Origin: Candidatus Flexicrinis proximus
GTDB lineage: Bacteria > Chloroflexota > Anaerolineae > Aggregatilineales > Phototrophicaceae
Assembly (NCBI GenBank): GCA_016712885.1
Contig: JADJQF010000003.1
Location: 372,001-436,000, forward strand
Reading direction: 5' to 3'
Length of the DNA stretch: 64,000 bases
Below are positions 41,544 to 50,000 of this stretch, in pieces; the stretch's first letter is position 1; each line of letters starts with the position of its first letter. Made by a program: the position numbers and the translations under genes. The notes below the pieces were generated by a model. The model was not told the origin of the DNA. It did not search any database and worked only from the letters and a program-made list of their open reading frames with translations.

Positions 41544-42881
41544 GTGCTTGGCGCGGCGCTGACGGCAGGCTTCCTTTACTGGCTGCTGCGGCAGATGGAA
41601 CGCTGGCTTCAGCAGCACATTTTCAAAGTAGGATGGCTGCTGACGAAGGACTTTCGCACCACGACCGTCCTTTACTATGTGTTCTTTCTGCCCGGCGTGC
41701 TGCTGCATGAAGTCTCATTGTGGCTCGTCGCCGGGCTGCTCAATGTCCGCGCTGATCGCGCTGCACAGTTTCCTCAGCCGCAGGAGATCCCAGAACTGCG
41801 GCTGAACTTTGTCCGAGTATCACCGCGTGCAACCAAGTGGAAACTGGCGATCATAGAACTGGCGCCTGCCCTAGCGGGCATCACCGTCGTCGCGATCATC
41901 GCAACGTCCGTTCTGGACATTGCTCCCGCCCTTGGCGTGATGCGAACCGGCCAACTTGAGGATGTTGGAGCCGGATTCCGTCTGCTGACCAGCAAGGCGG
42001 ACTTTTGGCTGTGGACGTATGTGCTGCTCACGGTTGCCAACACAATGTCCCCCAAGTTCACATCGCGGGAGTCGCTGGTCCGCCCGATTGCGATCGCGCT
42101 GGCGGTGGCTGTTGCGGTAATATTCGCGCTCGGGATAGCCCAGGATGCCGTTGCCGCTTTTTCCACTGCATTTACGCAGGTCGTCGATGTACTGGCGGCG
42201 GTGTTTGGCGTCACCGTGATTGTGAATGCGGCAGCCATCTTCGTGCTTGCGGTCATCGAAAACAGTATTGAACGATTCACTGGTGATAGCGCGACGATTG
42301 ACAAGCATGGCAAACTGGTTGCGAAGAAGCGGTCCGAAATCCTCGCGGAACGCCTCGCTGAGAGGCAGCGTGCCGCCAAAGCGCGAGAGGCCGATAAACC
42401 AGCAGCGCCGGGAGCTACAGAGGGAATTCCGTCGATCTACAGGCTGCCACTGCCACTACCAGATACTTCAGAGCCGGCGAAACGCGTAATTATGCCTCCT
42501 CCGGCTGCCGGGACACTGGAGCCACCTCGTCACCGTGACCCTGACGTCATTGAGGGCAAAGCCGACGTGAAATTGGCGCCGCTGTTTGACGACGAGAACG
42601 AGGAAGACAGTGAGGTAGGTGAGTCTGACAGTCCGGGCATTGTTGACGCTACTGAGGCAACTGTCAGTCCGGTGGTCCGGCCGACAATTCCGCGGCCAGC
42701 ATTGCCGGCTTCAACGTCAACTCACCGCGAAACACCTACGATACCGCTACGCACGGCTGCGCCGAACCCGCCGCCGAAGTCACCGGATAACGAACTTGAC
42801 GTTATGGGCAGTGCTTTTGGCGACTCTGCCAAAAGTGGAGAAGACTACGAGGAAGAAGATGACGACATAGAGCCTGTCTGA
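41544..42881 (+). CDS. Multi-spanning membrane protein with a degenerate HExxH motif
   Basis: 445 residues from a GTG nine bases after tpiA. The N-terminal ~245 residues hold about six membrane helices. One contains P-G-V-L-L-H-E-V-S-L-W (50-60), which resembles the L-L-H-E-L-S-H-W of intramembrane metallopeptidase-like proteins, but the second His is Leu (59). The C-terminal ~200 residues are cytoplasmic-looking: basic (A-E-R-L-A-E-R-Q-R-A-A-K), then Pro-rich and ending in an acidic tail. No known function. The 3' end overlaps the converging gene by 37 bases. Confidence 0.72.
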   Translation: MLGAALTAGFLYWLLRQMERWLQQHIFKVGWLLTKDFRTTTVLYYVFFLPGVLLHEVSLWLVAGLLNVRADRAAQFPQPQEIPELRLNFVRVSPRATKWKLAIIELAPALAGITVVAIIATSVLDIAPALGVMRTGQLEDVGAGFRLLTSKADFWLWTYVLLTVANTMSPKFTSRESLVRPIAIALAVAVAVIFALGIAQDAVAAFSTAFTQVVDVLAAVFGVTVIVNAAAIFVLAVIENSIERFTGDSATIDKHGKLVAKKRSEILAERLAERQRAAKAREADKPAAPGATEGIPSIYRLPLPLPDTSEPAKRVIMPPPAAGTLEPPRHRDPDVIEGKADVKLAPLFDDENEEDSEVGESDSPGIVDATEATVSPVVRPTIPRPALPASTSTHRETPTIPLRTAAPNPPPKSPDNELDVMGSAFGDSAKSGEDYEEEDDDIEPV

Positions 42882-43915
42882 CCTTCGTTCTTGCGCGCGA
42901 CCAGCGCAAAACCGCCTGCGAGTAGCAGGATCATCGCGCCCATTGCGATGACCTTGAATACTGCGCTCGTTATCACCAAAGTCAAGATGCCGAAAAAGGC
43001 ACAAAACAGGTAATACGCCAGAACGATCACGCGCTGGTCGACCCCGTTATCCTGAAGACGGAAGTGCAAATGCCCGCGATCGCCGGACATCGGATTGCGA
43101 CCCTGGCGGATACGGCGGAAGACCTGCCACGTAAAATCCATTAGGGGAAGTCCAAGCACCATCAGGATGGTCGCCATCTTGGCACCGCCGATGACGCTGA
43201 GCGCGCCAAGCAGGAACCCCAGTAAAGGTGCTCCGCCCCCCAGAAATATCCTAGCCGGATAGAAATTGAACAGCAGATATCCGAGCGTGCACCCACACAG
43301 CGCGAGTGGCAACAGGCTCACGCTGGTTTGCGCTGGCTGCAGGACGAAGGCGCTGTGGACAAACAACATTGCGCTTGCGATGAACCCGACGCCAGCCGCG
43401 AGACCATCAATCCCGTCAAGGAAGTTAACAGTATTCATGGTTACACCTAGCCAGAGCATACTGAACACAATGGTCAGGAAGTACGGCCAGGCCTCAGTGC
43501 GAGCACCTGTGAAGGGGTTATTGACGGTTTCGATGAAGATCTGAAACAGGACCGCAACACCCGCGGCGGCAATTTGTCCGATTCCCTGCTGGACAGCCGA
43601 GAGTTCGTATTTGTCATCCAGCAAGCCAACGATGAATACCACGGCGCCGCCGCCGATCAGTCCGATCAGCCGGATTACTTCCTTGGGATCGAAGCGCGGC
43701 ACAGGCAGGATCTGAGCAATGAGGACTGCGAAGACGAATGCGCCGAAAATCGGGATCGCCCCGAGTTTAGAGACACGGCCAGTATGCTTCCGGCGGCCAC
43801 CTGGCACGGCCTCGATGCCGTAGGAATGCCCAAGCCGAATGGCGATTGGCGTCAGGAAGAGCGCGCCACTGAGCGCGGCGGCGAATGTAATAATGAACGC
43901 AAAACTGTCAGGCAT
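42845..43915 (-). CDS. MraY/WecA-type polyprenyl-phosphate sugar-1-phosphate transferase, missing one Asp
   Basis: 356 residues with about ten membrane helices. Family motifs are V-G-L-L-D-D-K (D100, D101), N-T-V-N-F-L-D-G-I-D-G-L-A (161-173) and the C-terminal D-R-G-H-L-H-F-R. Where members have F-x-G-D-x-G-x, this protein reads I-F-L-G-G-G-A-P-L-L-G-F (224-235), one residue short, with the Asp gone. That Asp helps bind Mg and substrate in MraY. Such enzymes start O-antigen, teichoic-acid or exopolysaccharide synthesis. Activity is doubtful unless the loss is an assembly error. Its stop-side overlaps the membrane protein gene. Confidence 0.85.
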   Translation of the reverse strand: MPDSFAFIITFAAALSGALFLTPIAIRLGHSYGIEAVPGGRRKHTGRVSKLGAIPIFGAFVFAVLIAQILPVPRFDPKEVIRLIGLIGGGAVVFIVGLLDDKYELSAVQQGIGQIAAAGVAVLFQIFIETVNNPFTGARTEAWPYFLTIVFSMLWLGVTMNTVNFLDGIDGLAAGVGFIASAMLFVHSAFVLQPAQTSVSLLPLALCGCTLGYLLFNFYPARIFLGGGAPLLGFLLGALSVIGGAKMATILMVLGLPLMDFTWQVFRRIRQGRNPMSGDRGHLHFRLQDNGVDQRVIVLAYYLFCAFFGILTLVITSAVFKVIAMGAMILLLAGGFALVARKNEGQTGSMSSSSSS

Positions 43916-43919
43916 AAGT

Positions 43920-44318
43920 CTACTCGACTAGCGCACCCGCGGCGCGCACAATCATCCAAGTGGACGATACCACGGCCAGGGTCGTTATTGTAAGCAGGTA
44001 GATTGTCTGGGGCCGGCCTGCAGGTGGTGTAGCACCAGGCATTCCGATGATATAAACATAACCGGCCATATACACTGAGAGGCAAATGGCGGCAACGATC
44101 CAGGAGACCGTGCTCATCGCGACTGTGTCCGAAAAAATACGTGTATAGAGCTCGCCTACGAGCTGCTGGAGCGAGAACGCCATAATCAGCACGCCAAAAA
44201 ACACGATTGCCATGCGGCCGTAGCGGGGCATGGACATCACCCGCTCAGTGATTGTCCGTCTCGGCGCTTGATTGGGGCGGCGCGTCTTGTTGGAAGGTTC
44301 GCGGGTGTTACTCGCCAT
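43920..44318 (-). CDS. Small membrane protein of unknown function
   Basis: 132 residues from the ATG at 44318, which overlaps the globin stop by 11 bases; a longer frame starts inside globin. The first ~30 residues are polar and basic (S-N-T-R-E-P-S-N-K-T-R-R), followed by three membrane helices (A-I-V-F-F-G-V-L-I-M-A-F, then S-W-I-V-A-A-I-C-L-S-V, then I-Y-L-L-T-I-T-T-L-A-V-V). No known domain is recognised. It lies between the haemoglobin and the transferase-like gene and is probably translated from the same mRNA. Confidence 0.62.
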   Translation of the reverse strand: MASNTREPSNKTRRPNQAPRRTITERVMSMPRYGRMAIVFFGVLIMAFSLQQLVGELYTRIFSDTVAMSTVSWIVAAICLSVYMAGYVYIIGMPGATPPAGRPQTIYLLTITTLAVVSSTWMIVRAAGALVE

Positions 44319-44712
44319 TGGCTGCCTCCGAATCGTGGCGGTTGATAAGGAATTCAGCACCGCGTTCGAAGTAATCGCGCATTGCTGAGATTGCGGGTTC
44401 GCTAATCCCGGAGTCGTCCAATGCCTGAAGCATGTGACGCAGCCAATGGTCCTTCATTTCGCGGCTGATAGCGAATGGGCCATGACGCATCCGAAGCCGA
44501 GGGTGGCCGCGCTCCTCGCTGTAGCGAGCAGGACCTCCGAAAAACTGCGTGAGGAACAGGAATTGATGTTCGCGTCCAGGACCGAGGTCATCTGGGAACA
44601 TCGGCCTGAGGACCGGGTCGGCTTCAACATAGTCATAAAAAGTATCTACTAGAACTCGAAACGGGGCGTCTCCGCCGACCATTTCGTAGACTGTCAGGTT
44701 GGATTCTGTCAT
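44308..44712 (-). CDS. Group II truncated haemoglobin
   Basis: 134 residues. The 2-on-2 globin pattern is clear: Y-E-M-V-G-G-D-A-P-F near the start, then Q-F-F-G-G-P-A-R-Y, R-G-H-P-R-L-R-M-R-H-G-P-F with the proximal His, and W-L-R-H-M. It is a cytoplasmic haem protein; such proteins bind oxygen and may handle nitric oxide or peroxide. Its promoter abuts that of the divergent secreted protein. The ATG is preceded by GGAGG. Confidence 0.93.
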   Translation of the reverse strand: MTESNLTVYEMVGGDAPFRVLVDTFYDYVEADPVLRPMFPDDLGPGREHQFLFLTQFFGGPARYSEERGHPRLRMRHGPFAISREMKDHWLRHMLQALDDSGISEPAISAMRDYFERGAEFLINRHDSEAANGE

Positions 44713-44730
44713 CTGGCGCCTCCGTGCGCT

Positions 44731-44759
44731 ATCTTACCGCTTAAACTTCGGCTGGACAA
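44731..44759 (-). promoter_or_regulatory. Promoter of the haemoglobin gene
   Basis: On the minus strand TTGTCC (44759-44754) and TAAGAT (44736-44731) are 17 bases apart. Transcription would start near 44724, about 12 bases before the ATG. The -35 overlaps that of the divergent promoter. Confidence 0.5.
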
Positions 44760-44780
44760 TTGACCGCATCCCAGTAGAAT
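44753..44780 (+). promoter_or_regulatory. Promoter of the tandem binding-protein gene
   Basis: TGGACA (44753-44758) and TAGAAT (44775-44780), each five of six matches, are 16 bases apart. Transcription would start near 44787, giving a ~37-base leader to the ATG at 44824. Confidence 0.5.
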
Positions 44781-44823
44781 CTTACCGCTTGTGATCTATT
44801 CTATCCTTGAGGAGTCTTTGACG

Positions 44824-46767
44824 ATGACTTTAAATGCGCGGCGCGTCATCATCGCGCTGTTGATGCTTAGTGCGCTCGTGCTGTCGACTGCCGCCCAGGA
44901 CGGCGTCAAAGTCTCCGGCTCGGGTGTGGCGGGTCTCGCGTTTCAGGCGGTTGTTACCGATGAAACGTTCGAGTACGACTTTTCCGGCACTCAGAACGGC
45001 CTGGTCGCGTTCTGTGGCAATACAACTGATATTGCACTGAGCAACCGCCCGATGACGGTCACTGAAGAGGCGAACTGCTCGGCAGCGGGTATTACTTTCA
45101 GCGAAATTCTGTTGGGGTACGATGGATACGCGCTGATTGCCAGCCCCGATGTGGACTTCGCAAGCTGTCTCTCTACCGCCAACCTTGACGCCACAATCGC
45201 GCCGAGCCTGGCGGGTACCGAAGTCAAGTGGAACTCACTCGATACAAGCTACCCTGATTTATCTGTGGTCTTTGTCTATCAGGGCATCAACAGCCGCCCA
45301 GGCGCGCTGCTGGACCGCGTGGTTCGAGGCGAAGGTTTCCGGACCGACGCCGTTACTGCTGCCGATGGTGACGCAGTGATCGCAGCGGTAAGCGCTGGCT
45401 CGGGAATGATTGGTCTGGTTTCATTGTCGGATGGTCTGGGCGCTGAGGGAGTAAATCTCCTTGAGCTGACTAATCCGACGCTGGGTACCTGCGCCGCAGC
45501 GACTGCCGAAAACGCGCTCAATCGCCAGTATCAGGGCGGAGATCGGCTCTTCGCGTACGTCAATACAGCTGCCCTCGGCAAGGCTGGCGTGCTTGAGGCG
45601 ATTTCCGCACTGACGAGCGCAGATGGGCAGTCCGCGATCCTCGCGGCGGGATTCGTGCCACTCACTGAAGCGCTGCGTGAACAGGCGGCTGCAGTCGCGG
45701 CTGAAGCGACGGTCGGTCGCGTGTTCAGTAACGATGTGATTACCTATCAGGTCACTGGAGATACGACGGGCACGCTGCGCGTTGGCGGCGCTTCCGCTGG
45801 TGTGAATTACCTGAAGTCGGCTCTGGCGACAGTAATTTCGCGCTACAGCACGATCACGCTTGAAGAAAGTTATCTCGGTGCACCGGCGGCGGTTCGTGAG
45901 TTCTGCAACGGTAACCGTGAACTCATCGCGGTAACCGGGCTACTCAGTGAGGAACAGCAGGCGAACTGTGACGCAAACGGTATTGAGTCGTATTCGGCAA
46001 ACCTCGGATCGCTGGCAGCAGTGCTTGTTGGAAACGCCGCAGACGATTACCTCGCCTGTGTTTCGACCGGCCTGATTGAAGACGTGTTTGCGACCAGCAG
46101 CGAACCGTTTGCCACGTGGAAAGCCTACAATGCCGAGTTCCCCGAACTTCCGGTCTACCTGTTTGTGCCCTCAAAAGGCGACACGTTGGTCGACCTGCTA
46201 ATGGTTGAGGCGGCTGGTGTCAGCACTCCGGTACGCGAGGACGTGCAGTCCAATGTCGACGCCAGCTATCGGGCCAATGCGGTGGCAAATACCCCAGGGG
46301 CGCTGGCCTTGATGACCTGGAGCCAGGCTCAGGATGCGCTTTCCGAACAGGCGGGTATTCAACTGGTAAGTGTGCAGGCGGATGGCGGTGACTGTGTCGC
46401 GCCCTCGATCGACACGATCGTGGATGGCACGTACCCGCTGTCGGAGCCTGTTTCGCTGCTTGTAAACGCGCAGTCGCTGGAGACCGACATGGTCCAGGCC
46501 ACGCTGTATACCCTGTTCGGCGACGATAACTACCGCCAGATCGAATCGGCGGGGTTTGTCGGTATCGCCTTTGGCGACCTGGTGAATATCCGTGCATCGT
46601 TGGTCGGGGCGTTCCGCGCTGCGGATGCGGCTCAGGCGGAACGTTTCGCCGTAGAAGTTGCTGCAACTCAGACGGCGCTCGCACCTACCGCTGAAGGCGG
46701 CGCCGACGTGACCCCTGAACCTACGGTCGAAGGCGCCGCAGAAGCAACGGCGACACCGAGCCAATAA
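44824..46767 (+). CDS. Secreted tandem PstS-like periplasmic-binding protein
   Basis: 647 residues from the ATG at 44824 (TTGAGGAG upstream); an upstream in-frame ATG lacks a ribosome-binding site. A signal peptide (R-R-V-I-I-A-L-L-M-L-S-A-L-V-L) is cut near S-T-A-A-Q. Two related PBP-like halves follow: one starts V-K-V-S-G-S-G-V-A-G-L-A-F at about 25, the other T-L-R-V-G-G-A-S-A-G-V-N-Y at about 315. Each has a paired Cys pattern (V-A-F-C-G-N and R-E-F-C-N-G). The tail is Pro/Thr/Glu-rich. The fold suggests phosphate- or anion-type binding. No PstCAB genes are adjacent, so its transport role is unproved. Confidence 0.78.
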   Translation: MTLNARRVIIALLMLSALVLSTAAQDGVKVSGSGVAGLAFQAVVTDETFEYDFSGTQNGLVAFCGNTTDIALSNRPMTVTEEANCSAAGITFSEILLGYDGYALIASPDVDFASCLSTANLDATIAPSLAGTEVKWNSLDTSYPDLSVVFVYQGINSRPGALLDRVVRGEGFRTDAVTAADGDAVIAAVSAGSGMIGLVSLSDGLGAEGVNLLELTNPTLGTCAAATAENALNRQYQGGDRLFAYVNTAALGKAGVLEAISALTSADGQSAILAAGFVPLTEALREQAAAVAAEATVGRVFSNDVITYQVTGDTTGTLRVGGASAGVNYLKSALATVISRYSTITLEESYLGAPAAVREFCNGNRELIAVTGLLSEEQQANCDANGIESYSANLGSLAAVLVGNAADDYLACVSTGLIEDVFATSSEPFATWKAYNAEFPELPVYLFVPSKGDTLVDLLMVEAAGVSTPVREDVQSNVDASYRANAVANTPGALALMTWSQAQDALSEQAGIQLVSVQADGGDCVAPSIDTIVDGTYPLSEPVSLLVNAQSLETDMVQATLYTLFGDDNYRQIESAGFVGIAFGDLVNIRASLVGAFRAADAAQAERFAVEVAATQTALAPTAEGGADVTPEPTVEGAAEATATPSQ

Positions 46768-46802
46768 CTTCAAGGGCCACAGTGCAGGCTTCTAGTCACA
46801 TC

Positions 46803-46843
46803 AACACCCCCTCCCGTGAACATTGCGGGTGGGGGTGTTTTGT
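46803..46843 (+). terminator. Rho-independent terminator after the tandem binding protein
   Basis: AACACCCCCTCCCG (46803-46816) pairs with CGGGTGGGGGTGTT (46826-46839) with one T-T mismatch, followed by TTGTT. It is 36 bases past the stop. Between here and 46990 no gene or other structure was seen. Confidence 0.85.
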
Positions 46844-47000
46844 TGCCAGTGGAAATATAGTACGCGAATTACCGTACCTCAGCTGAAAATGACTGCAGCG
46901 ATGCCGAGAGAGTCCGGATGATAACTCAAGCGCTTGGCCGTATTGAAAGGACAGCGATACTGGCCAGAAATGACGTTAGGTGTACCGCCCAAAGTAATGA

Positions 47001-47028
47001 AAAAGGCTCGGACAACTGAACCGAGCCT
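47001..47028 (-). terminator. Rho-independent terminator of the secreted nuclease gene
   Basis: On the minus strand AGGCTCGG (47028-47021 side is CCGAGCCT on plus) pairs with CCGAGCCT (47011-47004) over a nine-base loop and runs into TTTT. It lies 61 bases after the nuclease stop and converges with the terminator at 46803. Confidence 0.8.
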
Positions 47029-47088
47029 AATTCGATGACGTAGTCTTTAGGGCGGCGGCCGGAACGCTCCAGACGCCGCCTATATACG

Positions 47089-50000
47089 TTAGTTGCCGCC
47101 GCGGAAATTACCAGGAACCGACGGAAGCGGAAGTGCCCCCGAGGTTTCCGTTGAGCGCGGTACGGTGCCGATCGGCATGAGCTGCACCGACACGTCGTCC
47201 ACGACGATCTTGCCGCTGAGCGCGGAGTTCGACACTTTGACCGACCCGCTGACGATCGCATCATCGAGCTCGAACTGAACTGCATATTCGGCATAGACCG
47301 TCGTGACTCCAGCAGGCGAGAGCTTAATCTTGTCCCGGCCATTGGCATTCACGCCAGCCGTCGGGGTGACATAGACAACCTTTACGATGACGGCCCGGGC
47401 TAGGTTCGAGCGCGGCGACCAGATCAAGGCGCTGATGCGGAGGACATCGCCTGCAGCTGAGTCGACATGAGCGAGAACGGCTGCCATGACATCCTTCTGT
47501 TTCACAGAACCGCCGGGTTTCAACTGAAGCGCGCAGTCACTGCCTGCACCGAACGCGCCACATTTCACCTTGGCGGGTGCAACCTTTGTCCAGCCCGTCA
47601 ACGCGTTTTCAAAGCCGCCGTTGCTGACCAGTTCGATTCCGTCGAGAACAACGGTGAATACAGATGGCGCGTTGCTCGCTTCAACGACAGAAGTACCAGT
47701 GGCTTCTACTGTCCATGAGTAGGTTCCGACCGCGAGATCGGGGACATACGTTGTCGGGTCGACTGAGCAGACTCCCGCCACGCAAACGTCGTCGGCTTCC
47801 ACGACTGCTTCGATCAAGATGCCGAGGCGCGAGTTGCCGGAGAGCTGGACGAGCAGGACTTGGTAGGTGTTATCGTCCGCTGCCTGTGTCCATTCCAGCA
47901 TCGGAGTTCCATCCCGTAAGATGTCGCCGTCAGCAGGGGAGGTCAGCGTGAAGCCGCCCGGAACGTTGGTTGCGATGACCGTGGTGGTGTCTGCGAGCGA
48001 TGTATTGACATCGCCTTCGAGATCGAGCGCATCGACATAAGTGACGGTCAGTGTTTCGCCGTCACGCACCTCGATCTCGCCACTGCTGGAGGTCGGATTC
48101 TGATCCAGAGTGTCGAACGTCCGGCTGTATTCACCCGGGGCCGTCATGTCGAGTGCAACGATTTCCGACTCACCGGCGCTGCTGGTGACTGTAACATTGA
48201 CTGTTGCAGCATCCAGATCGCTGTCCGATACACTGATTACGTACGAGTCTGCACCTGGGATAATTGACTCTGTGGCCTGTACCGCGCCCGTATTGCCTGA
48301 GGCAATAACGATCGTCGTGTCGGTACGGTCTGAGTCTACGTCGCCTTCATCGTCCAGGTGATCAACATAGGTAAACGTGAGGATTCCGCTCTCAAGTTCA
48401 AGCAGACCGTTCGCCGGAGTCGGCGGGGCATTGAGGACAGTAAACGTTCCAGTGTACTCACCTGGATTAGCGGTTGCATCCAACTGCAGACTCGCAGACT
48501 CGCCGGTTGCCGTAGCCAGGACTGTAAGACTCGGTCCGACGATATCGGCATCTACAACCGTTACTGTCACCTGCGCGCCAGACGGAATGGTCTCCGTGCT
48601 AGTAATGCTCGCCGTGGCGCCAAGCGGATTGACGGTTGTTTCATCCGTGCGGGCGCTGTTGACATTCGCAAATACATCGAGGGCGTCGACATAGGTGAAA
48701 GTCAGCGTGCCGCCAAACTCTTCGATCGTGCCATTACCCACGACTGGCGAATTGTCGTTCGCGACCACAAAGCTGCCGGAATACTCACCCGGAGTTGCCG
48801 TCGGGTTCAGGATGAGGGTTTCCGAATCACCATTGCTGCCCACAACCCCGACCGTGATAGTCAGAGCGGACAAGTCAAGGTCATTCACCGTAACTGTGAC
48901 ATTCTGGCCGGCAAAGACTGCCGGCGTGCTGGTGATTGTTCCCGTCGCGCCTGGGACAGCGACCGTTGTGGTATCGGTCCGGTTGATATTCAGCGAACCG
49001 TCAGCAGTCAGCGCGTCGATATAGGTAAAGGTCATGGTACCGGACTGACCCTCCAGCGCCAGGTTAGCCGCTGTCGGCGCGGTGTTAGCGATGGTGAAGC
49101 TGCCGCTGTATTCGCCCGGGTTGGCAGTAGCGTTCAGCGTCAGTATCTCGGCTTCGCCTTCGGTACTGGTGGCGCTGACGCTGATGCTCGCGCCCTGCAG
49201 ATCAGCATCTGTGACGGTCACGGTTACCGACTGACCAGCCGCTACGGTTGGCGTGCTGGAGATCGAGCCATCGGCACCGCTCAGATCAACCCCGATAACC
49301 ACCGGATCGTGATCGGAAGTGCGGAACTGATTGACCTCGTAGTAGATAGCCTGGTTAGCATAGTCGTTGTAGTCGCGGAGCGTCGCTTCGTCGGAGTTGA
49401 TGTGCCAGTCGTCTGCTCCCGTGATCTGACCCAACAGGCTTGCGCTAGCCAGCGCGTGATCAAGGTATCCGCTCTGACCGCCGAAAACGTAGCCGTAGGC
49501 TGACGTGCCGTGATAGGCCGAGATCAGGTTGGTGTACCCCCCGGCGATGATCGTGTCGATCGGGTCTTCGTTGGCATAGGCATTCAGGTCGCCAATGATC
49601 AGGATGTCGGTATCCGCCGTGGCGGTCGGGAGCCACGCAAGCAGTTCCTGTGCGGCCAGCACACGGGTCGCATTCCAGCAGCTCTGGCCGTCGCCTTGAT
49701 CGGTGTCCGCGCCACTGCCAGGGCAGGATCCCTTGGACTTGAAGTGATTTACGACGACCGAGATATCCTTGCCGGTCAGCGTTTCGGTAAAGGTCTGAAG
49801 CACCGGCGGACGGGTGTTGACGTTGAAGGGCGCGACGTCATCCAGAACTGCGAAGGTTCCGGAGGGTGTCACGGCCGACGGGCGGTAGAGGATCGCCACG
49901 CGAATCTCGTCGGTACCCACTACGCCAGTATTGATATAAGCGTATTCGCCCGGCACCCCGAGATAGGCATTAAGTGCAGCAGTCAACTGCGCAACGGCAG

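Noticed and set aside
48358..49503. 381-residue plus-strand ORF inside the nuclease gene
   Set aside because: Antisense shadow of a repeated coding region; Arg-rich and without domain features, while the minus strand carries clear motifs.
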